64,000 bases of DNA from JABDQZ01 sp050049775 (GTDB lineage Bacteria > Pseudomonadota > Gammaproteobacteria > Chromatiales > Chromatiaceae): contig JASFVP010000002.1 in the NCBI GenBank assembly GCA_050049775.1, forward strand, positions 1-64,000. Reading direction: 5' to 3'. The notes below the pieces were generated by a model. The model saw nothing but the letters and a program-made list of their open reading frames with translations. It was not told the DNA's origin and made no database searches. Both the position numbers and the translations under genes were made by a program. Positions 24,359 through 34,144 of this stretch are shown one piece after another (positions within the stretch are counted from its first letter, which is position 1; the number at the start of each line of letters is the position of its first letter).

Positions 24359-26395
24359 TTACAGGGTCGACTGGTTGAAATCAAAGTCCATCGATTTGCC
24401 CGGCGGCGAGATAAAGTCGCCCTGGATGAAGTCCGCCACGGATGTCCAGTGCAGGTTGACATAACGCGGGTCGGAAATGTCCGAGACAATCACCCTGGCA
24501 GCGTGCTTATGTGCCTGGTTGATGAATGAATTAATGACCGTGTTTTCGGTATTCAGCAATTTGTCGGACACCTTGAGGTAATCGATACCGAGGAAACGGA
24601 TCAGTTTGAAAGCGGCTTTTTTAGCCGGGAAATCGGTGACGCAAATACCCAGACCCATGAGCTTGAGACGATCGAAATAGTTTTTGCCGGCTTTCAGGTC
24701 ATACGCCAGTTCCTTGAGGTTGAACTCCAGCGCGATGTTGGTGCCGACAATCTGGCGTGATCTCAAGCGCGACAGAATCCACTCTGGCACACTGTCATCA
24801 TGCAGGCTGGAAATGGATTGCGGAATGAATATGGTGCCTTGCTTGCCCTGTTTCCTGAGCTGGTCCAGCGCGTCGATGGCCTGGTCGATGGCCCATTTGT
24901 CGAGCCTGCCCTGCAACTCGTATTTTTTGGCTGCCGGCATCAGGTCTTTCCAGCTGAAGAAGGTGTCCGTGCCTGGCAGGCTGATCATCAGGGAATAATA
25001 ATCGTGCAGATGTTCCTTGACGCTGAGAATCGGCTGGTAGTAATTGACAAAGCCTTCGGTGGCGAATGCCTGGCGGATGTCATCGGCGATCTTTTGCAGC
25101 GGGTCGCTGGGTGTTGCTGTTTCGGTAGTGGTGCCTGCTGGCGCGCCTTCCAGCGGTAATTCATTGATCTGCGAATCGCCGAGTAGTTCGGCCTGCACTT
25201 CGCCGGTGGATTCATTGCTCATGGCTTCTACTTCGGCCGCGTCCCCGCACTCAAACTGCAGGCTGATGGCGCGCACCAGTTCACGGGTGCGCTGGATGCG
25301 GTTGTTGACGACGGAGATCAGATGCCGGGGGCGGATCGGCTTGCTGATGAAATCATCGCCGCCGAGTTCCAGCGCGTCCAGCTGTTTGTCCGGATCGGTT
25401 TCGCCGGACAGAAATACGATGGGTATCGCGGTGAAGCGCAAATCGTCACGAATGATAGTGGTCAGTTCCAGGCCGTTGGCATCCGGCATGTAGATGTCCA
25501 TGAGAATGATGTCCGGATTAAACTGCTTGAGCGCATCCATGACATGCAGCGGATGGGTGACGGTTTGTACGATCATCTCGGCCTTGCGCAAAATCGATGC
25601 GGCGAATTCCGCCTGGGGTGGGTCGTCCTCGATGATGAGCACCCGGTTTTTGTGCAGGCTTTGCGGCGACGCCAGGTTGCGTACTTCAGAGGCAATGCGT
25701 TGCAAATCATGCGGTGGTGAAAAGTAACGGTCGGCGCCGACGCGCATGGCCGAGACGCGCAACTGGATGTCGTCATGGCTGGCGACAAACACCACCGGGA
25801 TGTGCATATTGTATTGCGCCTTGAGACGTTGTAGTTCGTTTTTCAACGGCGCGATGGCTTTTAACAAAGTGGTTTCAACGACGATGACTGCCGGGGCGTG
25901 ATCGTGCAGGTTTTTGGCCATGTCGCTGGCGTCGTCAAACTGGCTGGTTTCAAAACCGAGCTTTTCGAGATGTGGCTGCAGTTCCGACATAACCATGGCT
26001 TCATGCTGCAGGCAAAACACCAGTTTGCCGGTCGGCTGCTGCGGTGCCGGTACATGCTCCGAAGTAATTTCACTGATAACGACTTCAAGCTGCTGGAACA
26101 GGTTGTTGAGCTCCTCGATCTGGGAATCACTGGCCGCCTTGCCGGTATCGGCATAGCCATCAAGATAAGCTTCGATGGCGCGGGCGCGCTCGTGCAGTTT
26201 GGTCAGGTCATGCAGCAGCGCGTTGCTGCAAATGTCCTGGATCGCATCGAGCAGTTGCTCGGCGACCACCTGGGTCCAGTCTTCGTGAGAAAGTTTGTGC
26301 CAGAATGCGCTGATTTGTTCCAGCTTGTCTTGCAGGCTTTGCAGAAAGCGTTCCTTGCCATCTGCATCAGGCAGGAAGTCAGACGAGTTGCCCAT
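24359..26395 (-). CDS. Response regulator with pseudo-receiver, receiver and degenerate EAL domain
   Basis: 678 residues. The N-terminal ~115 residues are helical and may be a remnant Hpt-like domain. Residues ~123-240 are a receiver-like fold where the phosphoacceptor position is Glu174 (VIVVETTLL). Residues ~250-375 are a canonical receiver with IIEDD and Asp300 in IILMDIYMPDANG. The C-terminal ~240 residues align with EAL domains (VNYYQPILSVKE) but have YYSLMIS where the EAL glutamate should be and lack the later acidic metal ligands, so c-di-GMP hydrolysis is unlikely; a binding or protein-interaction role is more plausible, as in FimX-like proteins. Divergent from the hybrid kinase at 26534 with a 138 bp shared intergenic region. 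Confidence 0.85.
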   Translation of the reverse strand: MGNSSDFLPDADGKERFLQSLQDKLEQISAFWHKLSHEDWTQVVAEQLLDAIQDICSNALLHDLTKLHERARAIEAYLDGYADTGKAASDSQIEELNNLFQQLEVVISEITSEHVPAPQQPTGKLVFCLQHEAMVMSELQPHLEKLGFETSQFDDASDMAKNLHDHAPAVIVVETTLLKAIAPLKNELQRLKAQYNMHIPVVFVASHDDIQLRVSAMRVGADRYFSPPHDLQRIASEVRNLASPQSLHKNRVLIIEDDPPQAEFAASILRKAEMIVQTVTHPLHVMDALKQFNPDIILMDIYMPDANGLELTTIIRDDLRFTAIPIVFLSGETDPDKQLDALELGGDDFISKPIRPRHLISVVNNRIQRTRELVRAISLQFECGDAAEVEAMSNESTGEVQAELLGDSQINELPLEGAPAGTTTETATPSDPLQKIADDIRQAFATEGFVNYYQPILSVKEHLHDYYSLMISLPGTDTFFSWKDLMPAAKKYELQGRLDKWAIDQAIDALDQLRKQGKQGTIFIPQSISSLHDDSVPEWILSRLRSRQIVGTNIALEFNLKELAYDLKAGKNYFDRLKLMGLGICVTDFPAKKAAFKLIRFLGIDYLKVSDKLLNTENTVINSFINQAHKHAARVIVSDISDPRYVNLHWTSVADFIQGDFISPPGKSMDFDFNQSTL

Positions 26396-26533
26396 AAAAA
26401 ATCCACATTATCCATTCTTTATACCTACACTAGTACCTGATGCAAAACAGACTGGTGGAGGCTTGTTATCGTTACAGGGTATTATTAACAACTTGCCGGA
26501 AAAGCATCAGAAATACCGGCCAGTCAAGGATTT

Positions 26534-29272
26534 ATGATTAATACGAATAATAATAGTTTGTCCACACGGCAAGAGCAAATAAGTCGTTTCGCCGCCAGTT
26601 TTAACCTGGCGGCACTGGTGTCCATAATCGGTTGCGGGCTGTTTGCCGCCTTGTACCAAAACAGCCTGGCTGCGGTGGCCGACTGGCTGGTCATCACGCT
26701 GTTCTTATCGCTGGTGTTGTTTATTGCCGCGCGCTTATTCAAATACAGCAATCCCCAGACAGACATCGACCTGCGTGTCTGGACGTTGTTGCTGACCGCA
26801 CTGGTGCTGCTGGCCGGGCTGCTGTGGGGGAGTCTGTTTGGCTGGCTGAATGAGTATCTGCCTGCCGCCCAGCCCTGGCATGCGTTATGGATTGCGTGCC
26901 TGGTGGTATTGATGATGGCCGGTTTGTTTCGTGAACGTCGGCAAGCCGTCGTGGTATTGCTGCTGGCCTGTTATGTTCCGTTGCTGGCATACAGCCTGCT
27001 TTTCTCACCGCAAAACAGCATGCATGTTGCTGTTATCGCTGTGGCCATGTTGTTGCTCAGCCTGATGGTCGCCAGACGCCGCAGGCGGCCCGAGTCGGTC
27101 ACCGTTGAGGAAGAGGAAACGGACAGTAAACTGCGCCAGGAACTGGACGATCTGAAGATTGCGTTTCTGGCCCAAGACGATGCCATCATGGCCGAGACCG
27201 CCTTGCGTGAAGCGGTTGAAGAAGCGTTGCGGCATGCCAATCGTGCTGCCGAAGCCGCCAATTATTCCAAGACCGAATTTCTTGCCACCATCAGTCATGA
27301 AATCCGCACACCGCTCAACGGCATTTTGCCGATTCTGGAAATGCTCAACAGCACGTCGCTGAACCGGGAGCAGGCGCAACTGGTTAATACCGCGTTTCAT
27401 TCATCGCGGCAGTTGCTCAGGATCATCAACGACATCCTGGACTTCTCCAAGGCGGAAGTCGGCAAGCTGGAAATTGAAAGTATCGAACTGAATTTGCATG
27501 ACCTGATTTATTCGATCGCCAGCCTCATGGAAAAAGCCGCCGATGCGCGCAACATCGAACTCAAGGTCAATATCGCACCGGATGTGCCGATGCAGGTACG
27601 CGGTGATTCGCTGCGCTTGCGCCAGATTCTGACCAATCTGTTGAGCAACGCGCTCAAGTTCACCGACAAGGGGTACATCGCGCTGGAAGTGTCGCGCCGT
27701 GGCGAGCGCGTCAAGGAAGTCGATCTGATGTTTACCGTGCGCGACACCGGTATCGGCATGTCGGAAAAGACGTCCAGCCGTTTGTTCCGTTCCTTTACCC
27801 AGGCAGATGCATCGACCACACGCAAGCACGGCGGCACCGGTCTGGGGCTGGTGATCTGCAAACGCCTGGTGGAACTCATGGGTGGCAAGATCGGTGTGCG
27901 TTCGCATCTGGGCAAGGGTTCGATTTTCTGGTTCGTGTTGCCGATGCGCAAATCCATCAGCGAAGTACCGGCCATGCGCCAGGATTTGCACAGTGCCAAA
28001 ATTCTCTTGTACCGCAGCAGCAGGAAAGATCACGGTGAAGTCGGTCGGCTGTTGCAGGACGCCAGGGCGGAAGTGGAACTCTGTACAAAACTGGCGGATG
28101 TACAGCAGCAGCTGGAATTATCACAAGCGCCCGGGCAACATGATTTTTATGATTTGCTGTTGATCGATGTGACCGGTTTTGAGGTTCAGGTTGTGGATCA
28201 GCTGAAACTGATCAAACAACAGATCAGTAATCCGCTGACACAGATCATGCTGGTCAACAGCCTGCCGCATTTGCTGGATGACCTGCTGGATGCCGGCGCC
28301 AATGCGGTGATTGACCGGCCGCTCAATCCGGAAGTGTTTCGCCGGCGTTTGTATCGCCTGCTGGATGTTGAGTTTGATCATCCCGATGAAGACAGTCAGT
28401 CCTCGGCGTTTCTTGATGAGCAGATCACCGATGAGCAGCTGGATGATGACTGGATGCTGGAAGACCTGGATACCTCGGGCAGCAGCGGCGAGTTTCATGG
28501 ACGTGCCTTGCTGGTCGAGGACAACCCGATCAACCTGGCGGTTGCCAAACGTATGTTGCAGTTGCAGGGCATAACGGTGACCACCGCACTGGATGGCGTC
28601 GAGGCTTTACAGGCGCTGGAAAAATCCTCATTTGATGTGGTGTTCATGGATTGCCACATGCCGAATATGGATGGCTTTGAGGCAACGGCCAACATCCGCA
28701 AGCGCGAGCTGGAAAATGGTTTGCCGCACCAGCTGGTGATCGCCATGACCGCCAATGCCATGCGCGGTGACCGGGAGCGTTGTATCGAGGCTTCCATGGA
28801 TGATTACCTGGCCAAGCCGGTCAATCAGCAGCTCTTGAAAAACATGCTGGCCAAATGGCTGGACCATGCGGATCAGCCTGATGAAGCGTCCGCTGAGCAG
28901 ATCGTGGAAGAAACGCCAGCCCTGCCGGGACAAGACGTCCGGGATGTGCTTGACCGTGAGGTGCTGGCGGAGTTGCAGGATGTCATGGGTGTGGAATTTA
29001 CCCAGCTGATTTATTCCTATTTGCACAACTCGGCTTCGTTACTGGCACAGATGCGCTCCATCGCCGATGCTGATGGTCTGCCGGAGATCATCGTGCCGGC
29101 GCACTCACTCAAGTCAAGCAGCTCGAATGTCGGTGCACATGAAGTGGCGCGACTGGCCAAAGAACTCGAACACGCCGCGCGCCAGGGCGAGGAAGTCGAT
29201 CTGAAGCAGCACGTCAAGCAACTGGTAATCGCCTATGATCAGGCAGCCACGGCACTGAAAAGCTACTTATAA
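26534..29272 (+). CDS. Hybrid histidine kinase (membrane domain-HisKA-ATPase-REC-REC-Hpt)
   Basis: 912 residues. The N-terminal ~180 residues have about six hydrophobic helices with no large external loop, as in RpfC-like kinases. HisKA contains His255 in ATISHEIRTPLNG; the ATPase domain has LSNALKFTDKG and HGGTGLGLVICKRL. The first receiver is degenerate: the acidic pair is missing and Arg replaces the conserved Lys (VIDRPLN). The second is complete (LLVEDNPIN, VVFMDCHMPNMDGFE, DDYLAKPV). A C-terminal Hpt has AHSLKSSSSNVGA. A four-step phosphorelay is expected, probably ending at the divergent regulator at 24359. The last 6 bp overlap the convergent PhoH gene end. Confidence 0.9.
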   Translation: MINTNNNSLSTRQEQISRFAASFNLAALVSIIGCGLFAALYQNSLAAVADWLVITLFLSLVLFIAARLFKYSNPQTDIDLRVWTLLLTALVLLAGLLWGSLFGWLNEYLPAAQPWHALWIACLVVLMMAGLFRERRQAVVVLLLACYVPLLAYSLLFSPQNSMHVAVIAVAMLLLSLMVARRRRRPESVTVEEEETDSKLRQELDDLKIAFLAQDDAIMAETALREAVEEALRHANRAAEAANYSKTEFLATISHEIRTPLNGILPILEMLNSTSLNREQAQLVNTAFHSSRQLLRIINDILDFSKAEVGKLEIESIELNLHDLIYSIASLMEKAADARNIELKVNIAPDVPMQVRGDSLRLRQILTNLLSNALKFTDKGYIALEVSRRGERVKEVDLMFTVRDTGIGMSEKTSSRLFRSFTQADASTTRKHGGTGLGLVICKRLVELMGGKIGVRSHLGKGSIFWFVLPMRKSISEVPAMRQDLHSAKILLYRSSRKDHGEVGRLLQDARAEVELCTKLADVQQQLELSQAPGQHDFYDLLLIDVTGFEVQVVDQLKLIKQQISNPLTQIMLVNSLPHLLDDLLDAGANAVIDRPLNPEVFRRRLYRLLDVEFDHPDEDSQSSAFLDEQITDEQLDDDWMLEDLDTSGSSGEFHGRALLVEDNPINLAVAKRMLQLQGITVTTALDGVEALQALEKSSFDVVFMDCHMPNMDGFEATANIRKRELENGLPHQLVIAMTANAMRGDRERCIEASMDDYLAKPVNQQLLKNMLAKWLDHADQPDEASAEQIVEETPALPGQDVRDVLDREVLAELQDVMGVEFTQLIYSYLHNSASLLAQMRSIADADGLPEIIVPAHSLKSSSSNVGAHEVARLAKELEHAARQGEEVDLKQHVKQLVIAYDQAATALKSYL

Positions 29273-30667
29273 CTCGTCCGAAGCAAAGTCCGCCAGCCGC
29301 GATCTTTCCCCGCGCTGTAAGGTGATATGGCCGCTGTGCTGCCAGTCCTTGAAGCGGTCCACGGCATAGGTCAGGCCCGACGAGGTCTCGGTCAAATACG
29401 GCGTGTCGATCTGCGCGACGTTGCCGAGGCAGACAATCTTGGTGCCGGGGCCGGCGCGCGTGATCAGGGTCTTCATTTGTTTCGGCGTCAGGTTCTGCGC
29501 TTCATCAAGAATGATGTACTTGTTGAGAAAGGTGCGACCGCGCATGAAGTTCAGTGAATGGATGCGGATACGCGAACGCAGCAAATCGTCGGTCGCGGCG
29601 CGGCCCCATTCGCCGCCTTCGGTCTGGGTCAGCACTTCGAGGTTGTCCATGAGCGCACCCATCCAGGGCGTCATTTTCTCTTCCTCGGTACCCGGCAGGA
29701 AGCCGATGTCCTCGCCGACCGGTACGGTCACGCGCGTCATGATGATTTCACGGTAACGGTTTTCGTCGAGTACCTGCGCGAGGCCCGCGGCCAGCGCCAG
29801 CAATGTCTTGCCGGTGCCGGCGGTGCCGAGCAGTGAAACGAAATCGACGTTCGGATTCATCAACAGATTGAGGGCGAAGTTTTGCTCGCGGTTACGCGCA
29901 TTGATGCCCCAGACGGTGCGTTTGGAGCGGTAGTCATCGACCAGCTCGATCATGGCGTCGTTGTTTTCCTTGGACACCACGGTGGCTTCCAGCGCGGCTT
30001 CACCATCGCTATAGAGAAACTGGTTGGGATACCAGCTTTGGGTATCGGGCCCGGAGACACGGTAAAAGGTATGACCGTCCTCGTTCCAGGACTCCATGTT
30101 CTTGCTGTGGCTGTCCCAGAAGTCTTCCGCCAGTTCGGTCTGGCCGCTGTATAACAGGCTCAGGTCATCGAGCGCCTTGTCGTTCTGGTAGTCCTCGGCC
30201 TGCAGGCCAACCACCGAGGCCTTGATGCGCAGATTGATGTCTTTGGACACCAGGATGACCTGGCTGTCCGGGTGATGATGCTGCAGTGACAAGGCGGTCG
30301 CCAGAATGGTGTTGTCCGGCGTATTGCCGGGCAGGGTGGCCGGTAGCAGGTTTTCCAGGGTTTCGGTCTGGAAAAACACATGACCGCAGGTGGCGCTCTC
30401 ATCGGCGCTGTTTTTGACACAGGGCAATGGCAAGCCGCCGGTGATGTCCTTGCGACTGGCGCCGGTCATCAGTTCGTCGAGGAAGCGGCTGACCTGGCGC
30501 ACGTTCCTGGCAACTTCTGACATACCTTTCTTGCCACGGTCGAGTTCTTCGAGCACCACCATCGGCAGGTAAATATTGTGTTCGGCAAACCGGAAAATCG
30601 AGGTGGGGTCGTGCATCAGCACGTTGGTATCAAGCACGTAAATTCTGGGACTGTTATGCGGAGACAT
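29267..30667 (-). CDS. PhoH-family ATPase with N-terminal PIN domain
   Basis: 466 residues. N-terminal PIN nuclease domain (YVLDTNVLMHDP; VVLEELDRGKKG; VILVSKDINLRIKA) with conserved acidic residues, then a PhoH-like P-loop ATPase with Walker A LGTAGTGKTLLALAAG and ILDEAQNLTPKQMKTLITR. This PhoH2/YlaK type couples an RNA helicase-like motor to an endoribonuclease. Usual length for the class. The 3' end overlaps the hybrid kinase end by 6 bp. Confidence 0.92.
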   Translation of the reverse strand: MSPHNSPRIYVLDTNVLMHDPTSIFRFAEHNIYLPMVVLEELDRGKKGMSEVARNVRQVSRFLDELMTGASRKDITGGLPLPCVKNSADESATCGHVFFQTETLENLLPATLPGNTPDNTILATALSLQHHHPDSQVILVSKDINLRIKASVVGLQAEDYQNDKALDDLSLLYSGQTELAEDFWDSHSKNMESWNEDGHTFYRVSGPDTQSWYPNQFLYSDGEAALEATVVSKENNDAMIELVDDYRSKRTVWGINARNREQNFALNLLMNPNVDFVSLLGTAGTGKTLLALAAGLAQVLDENRYREIIMTRVTVPVGEDIGFLPGTEEEKMTPWMGALMDNLEVLTQTEGGEWGRAATDDLLRSRIRIHSLNFMRGRTFLNKYIILDEAQNLTPKQMKTLITRAGPGTKIVCLGNVAQIDTPYLTETSSGLTYAVDRFKDWQHSGHITLQRGERSRLADFASDEL

Positions 30668-30726
30668 AGGCGTTATTGTGGTTATGTGAGAATGGATTCA
30701 GGCAAGGCTGGTGGCGACAGGGGCCG

Positions 30727-31203
30727 TCAGCCGGCATTCAGCGTCTTTACGGCTTCGAGTACTTCGTCGACGTGGCCTTTCACCTTGACGCCACGCCACT
30801 GCTGCGCGAGCTTGCCGTTTTTGTCGATCAGGAAAGTGCTGCGTTCGATGCCACGGACTTTTTTGCCGTACATGTTTTTCATTTTGATCACGTCAAACGC
30901 CTGACACAGCAGTTCGTCCTTGTCGGACAGTAACTCAAACGGGAACTGCTGCTTGCTTTTGAAGTTTTCCTGCGCCTTGACGCTGTCACGCGAGGCGCCG
31001 AGGATGACGGTGGATTGACGCCGGAACTTGTTGATGGCGGCGGCAAAATCGAGGCCTTCCTGGGTACAGCCCGGTGTGCTGGCTTTGGGGTAGAAATACA
31101 GGACGATGTTTTTGCCCTTGAAGTCTGAAAATTTGATCTGCTGGTCGCTGGTGGCGGGTAATTCGATATCCGGAACTTTTTTTCCGATGGCGATTTCTGT
31201 CAC
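30727..31203 (-). CDS. bcp: Thiol peroxidase, Bcp/PrxQ family
   Basis: 158 residues. LYFYPKASTPGCTQEGLDF carries the PxxxTxxC peroxidatic motif. The resolving Cys that E. coli Bcp has five residues later is absent here, so it may work as a 1-Cys type or with a distal Cys (ELLCQAFDV). Reduces H2O2 and organic hydroperoxides using thioredoxin in the cytosol. Downstream of gcvR by 20 bp, the same gene pair as in E. coli. Confidence 0.93.
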   Translation of the reverse strand: MTEIAIGKKVPDIELPATSDQQIKFSDFKGKNIVLYFYPKASTPGCTQEGLDFAAAINKFRRQSTVILGASRDSVKAQENFKSKQQFPFELLSDKDELLCQAFDVIKMKNMYGKKVRGIERSTFLIDKNGKLAQQWRGVKVKGHVDEVLEAVKTLNAG

Positions 31204-31223
31204 TAAAGCTTTCCTCTTGTGGC

Positions 31224-31763
31224 TTAACCTTTCACGGGTTCGAGCACCGCGTCGAGATTCATGGAATCGCAGAACTCCATGAAATCATCACGCAGTGCGG
31301 AAATTTGCAGGTTGCTGGGTATGCCGACGGTCAGGTGTACGGCAAACATCGGCGTACCGGTGTGCGCGGCCGAGTAACTGGAGGTGTTCATGTCCTCGAT
31401 GTTGATGCCGCGCTGCGAGAAAAAGCTCGCCAGGTGATGCACGATGCCGGGATGGTCCAGCGACACCACGTCCACCATGTACGGCAGCAGGCCGGAACCG
31501 ATGGAACGTTCCTCGGTGCGTTCGCTGATGATGGTCAGGCCGAGACGGTCGCCGAGTTCATTGATCGAGTCCTCCAGCTTGGCCAACTGGTTCCACTGGC
31601 CTTCGATCATTTGCAGCAGCGCAAATTCACCGCCCAGCACGGTCATGCGGGTGTCGGTGATGTTGCAGCCGAGATCAAAAATAGCTTTGGATAACTGATC
31701 GACGATACCGGGCCGGTCTTTGCCGAGCGCCGATAACACCAGGTAGTTTTTTTTCGTGGGCAT
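31224..31763 (-). CDS. gcvR: Glycine cleavage system regulator GcvR (two ACT domains)
   Basis: 179 residues with two ACT domains (about 8-80 and 95-170). YLVLSALGKDRPGIVDQLSKAI and VVSLDHPGIVHHLASFFSQRGINIEDMNT are the characteristic ACT starts. In E. coli GcvR binds GcvA and antagonises gcv activation in response to glycine. Linked to bcp as in enterobacteria. No gcv genes or glycine riboswitch seen here. Confidence 0.85.
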   Translation of the reverse strand: MPTKKNYLVLSALGKDRPGIVDQLSKAIFDLGCNITDTRMTVLGGEFALLQMIEGQWNQLAKLEDSINELGDRLGLTIISERTEERSIGSGLLPYMVDVVSLDHPGIVHHLASFFSQRGINIEDMNTSSYSAAHTGTPMFAVHLTVGIPSNLQISALRDDFMEFCDSMNLDAVLEPVKG

Positions 31764-31962
31764 AAAGTCTGTTTACCTGCCAATGGTGTGCTGCGAGGGC
31801 TTTGCTGTTGTTCTTGTCCTGTTATGCATTAGCGTCAAGTTTGACGGAAAAAAGCATGGCTGTCTTGTAAATTGTCCGGTGTCCGGCTTTTCCTTCCCGA
31901 GCTTTATGATAACTTCTTGATTTCAATCAACTCTGCCGCGAGTGTTTGCTTTGTGTGCGGCA

Positions 31963-33075
31963 TCAGTCGTTGTCATCGAGTTCCACCTGGCGCAATTGTG
32001 CCGCCGCATCTTCCGGGCTGATGGTAGAGACAAACAGCCCCGAGCCAAGTTCAAAGCCGGTTGGAATGCTGGTGCGTGGGCAGATTTCCAGGTGCCAGTG
32101 ATAGCTGTCCTCGCAATTGTTGTATTGCTCTCCGTGCGGTTTCGAGTGCAGGAAGAAATTGTACTGCGCGCCGCCGATGACCTTGTCGAGGCGCGCCATG
32201 CTACGTTTCAACACAGAGGCAAAGTCGGCCAGTTCCTCGCGGCTGGTTTGCAGAAAATCGGCTTCGTGTTGCAGCGGCAGGATGTGGATCTCCCATTCAT
32301 AGCGGCTGGCAAACGGCTTGATGGCGACAAATTTCTCGCCACGTTCGACGATGTACTGGCCGACGCTGATCTTGCGGCGTACCTCGCCGGAAGAGCGATC
32401 GTAGATGGTGGCCTCGTAGGTGATGGCCTCGTCGATCAGCGAGCAGAACACACACTGGTTGTATTTGCGGTAATACTCGGTCGAATGCGTCACTTCGTTT
32501 TGCACATTTTCCGGTACCACCGGCGTGGCGATGATCTGGCTGTGGGTGTGCGGGATGCTGGCGCCGGCGGCCGGGCCGAAATTCTTGAACACCAGCACGT
32601 AACGAAGCCGTGGGTCCGACTGGTACAGCTCGGACATGCGTTGCTGATACAGGCCGAACAGGTTGGTCAGGTGTTCGCGGCTCATTTCGTGGATGGCGAT
32701 GCCGTGTGACGGATTGTCGATCACCACCTCGTGACGGCCATAACCGTCAATGATCTGCTGCAGGCCAAACGCCAGGTTTTTCTGGTCGCGGTCATCGCCG
32801 AGCACCGGATAGAGGTTTTCGACAATGCGCATGTCCCAGTCTTTTTCACTGGGATAGGCCTTGATGGTCGGCGGCGTCTTGTGTTCGTTGCCGCGGCAAA
32901 ACGGGCAGGTCTCGACGTGGTCGCGGGTGTCGCGCGTGACGGTCTCCTCGGCCTTGCGCGGCCGCATGCCGCGGGCGGTCGCCACCAATACGGATTCGGT
33001 CGGTACAATCGGGTTGATGCGGATTTCCCGGGTGCTGTCTGCCTGGGGATCGTCAGCGGGTTTGCTTTCTGCCAT
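31963..33075 (-). CDS. galT: Galactose-1-phosphate uridylyltransferase-like (HIT superfamily)
   Basis: 370 residues. Zinc pair HVETCPFCRGNE near residue 55 and a second CVFCSLIDE. The nucleotidyl-transfer motif is SIPHTHSQIIATP, HTHSQ in place of the HPHPQ of classical GalT; the catalytic His is kept. Transfers UMP between UDP-glucose and a sugar 1-phosphate, or acts on a related nucleotide sugar. No other Leloir genes lie nearby. It separates gcvR from the divergent dapA, which are direct neighbours in E. coli. Confidence 0.75.
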   Translation of the reverse strand: MAESKPADDPQADSTREIRINPIVPTESVLVATARGMRPRKAEETVTRDTRDHVETCPFCRGNEHKTPPTIKAYPSEKDWDMRIVENLYPVLGDDRDQKNLAFGLQQIIDGYGRHEVVIDNPSHGIAIHEMSREHLTNLFGLYQQRMSELYQSDPRLRYVLVFKNFGPAAGASIPHTHSQIIATPVVPENVQNEVTHSTEYYRKYNQCVFCSLIDEAITYEATIYDRSSGEVRRKISVGQYIVERGEKFVAIKPFASRYEWEIHILPLQHEADFLQTSREELADFASVLKRSMARLDKVIGGAQYNFFLHSKPHGEQYNNCEDSYHWHLEICPRTSIPTGFELGSGLFVSTISPEDAAAQLRQVELDDND

Positions 33076-33241
33076 AAAACGGATTTCCTGCTACTGATTG
33101 GGTTTGCTGCTGCAACGACGATAAATATGCCGCTTTCGGTATTTTTTAAGAGTACTGGAGATTGACTTGTCTTGTCACTGCCTGAGGCGGCAAGTTAGTA
33201 TTGATGTTTAAATCAGCTTTTTTTATCAGTCAGGGGTAACG

Positions 33242-34120
33242 ATGTTTCGCGGCAGTATGGTGGCGCTGGTCACGCCGATGTCAGAGAATGGCGAGGTCGA
33301 TTTCGACAGCCTGCGGTCGTTACTGGACTGGCATGTGTCTGAAGGTACCGATGCCATTGTGGCAATGGGCACCACCGGCGAATCGGCGACGCTGGACGAA
33401 TCCGAACACTGCGAAGTGTTGCGCCGAGTGGTGAAAATGGTCGATGGCCGCATTCCTGTGATTGCCGGCACCGGTGCCAATTCCACCACCGAAGCCATCA
33501 ACCTGACGCGTTGTGCCAAGCTGGCCGGCGCCGACGCCTGCCTGTTGGTGACACCGTATTACAACAAGCCGACCCAGGAAGGACTGTACCTGCATTACAA
33601 GGCCATCGCCGAGGCCGTCAACATCCCGCAAATCCTATATAATGTGCCGGGCCGCACGGCCTGCGACATGCTGCCGGAAACCGTGGCGCGACTGGCTGAG
33701 GTGCCGGGCATCATCGGCATCAAGGAAGCAACCGGCGATTTGTTGCGGTTGACCCGGATCAAGGCGCTGTGCAGCGAGGAGTTTGAGCTGTACAGTGGCG
33801 ACGACGCTACCGGTTGCGAGTTCATGCTGTCCGGTGGCCATGGTGTGATTTCGGTCACGAGCAACGTGGCGCCGGCCGCCATGCACGCCATGTGTGAATA
33901 TGCCCTGCAGGGTGAGCGCCAACAGGCGGAGCAGATCAACAGCCAACTGGTCGGTCTGCACGACAAGCTGTTTGTCGAGGCCAATCCGATCCCGGTGAAA
34001 TGGGCGCTGGCGGAAATGGGCAAAATAGGACGCGGCATTCGCCTGCCTTTGACATGGCTGTCCGATGAATTTCATGACACCGTACGTCAGGCTATGCGCC
34101 AGGCCGGTGTTATCCAGTAA
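33242..34120 (+). CDS. dapA: 4-hydroxy-tetrahydrodipicolinate synthase
   Basis: 292 residues, the standard length. Key features: GTTGESATLDESEH, active-site Tyr in ILYNVPGRTACDML and the Schiff-base Lys in GIIGIKEATGDL. Condenses pyruvate with aspartate semialdehyde in lysine/diaminopimelate synthesis. ATG 33242 with CAGGGG upstream. Followed after 24 bp by bamC, as in E. coli. Confidence 0.97.
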   Translation: MFRGSMVALVTPMSENGEVDFDSLRSLLDWHVSEGTDAIVAMGTTGESATLDESEHCEVLRRVVKMVDGRIPVIAGTGANSTTEAINLTRCAKLAGADACLLVTPYYNKPTQEGLYLHYKAIAEAVNIPQILYNVPGRTACDMLPETVARLAEVPGIIGIKEATGDLLRLTRIKALCSEEFELYSGDDATGCEFMLSGGHGVISVTSNVAPAAMHAMCEYALQGERQQAEQINSQLVGLHDKLFVEANPIPVKWALAEMGKIGRGIRLPLTWLSDEFHDTVRQAMRQAGVIQ

Positions 34121-34144
34121 ATATTGTTGGTTAACTGAACAGTA

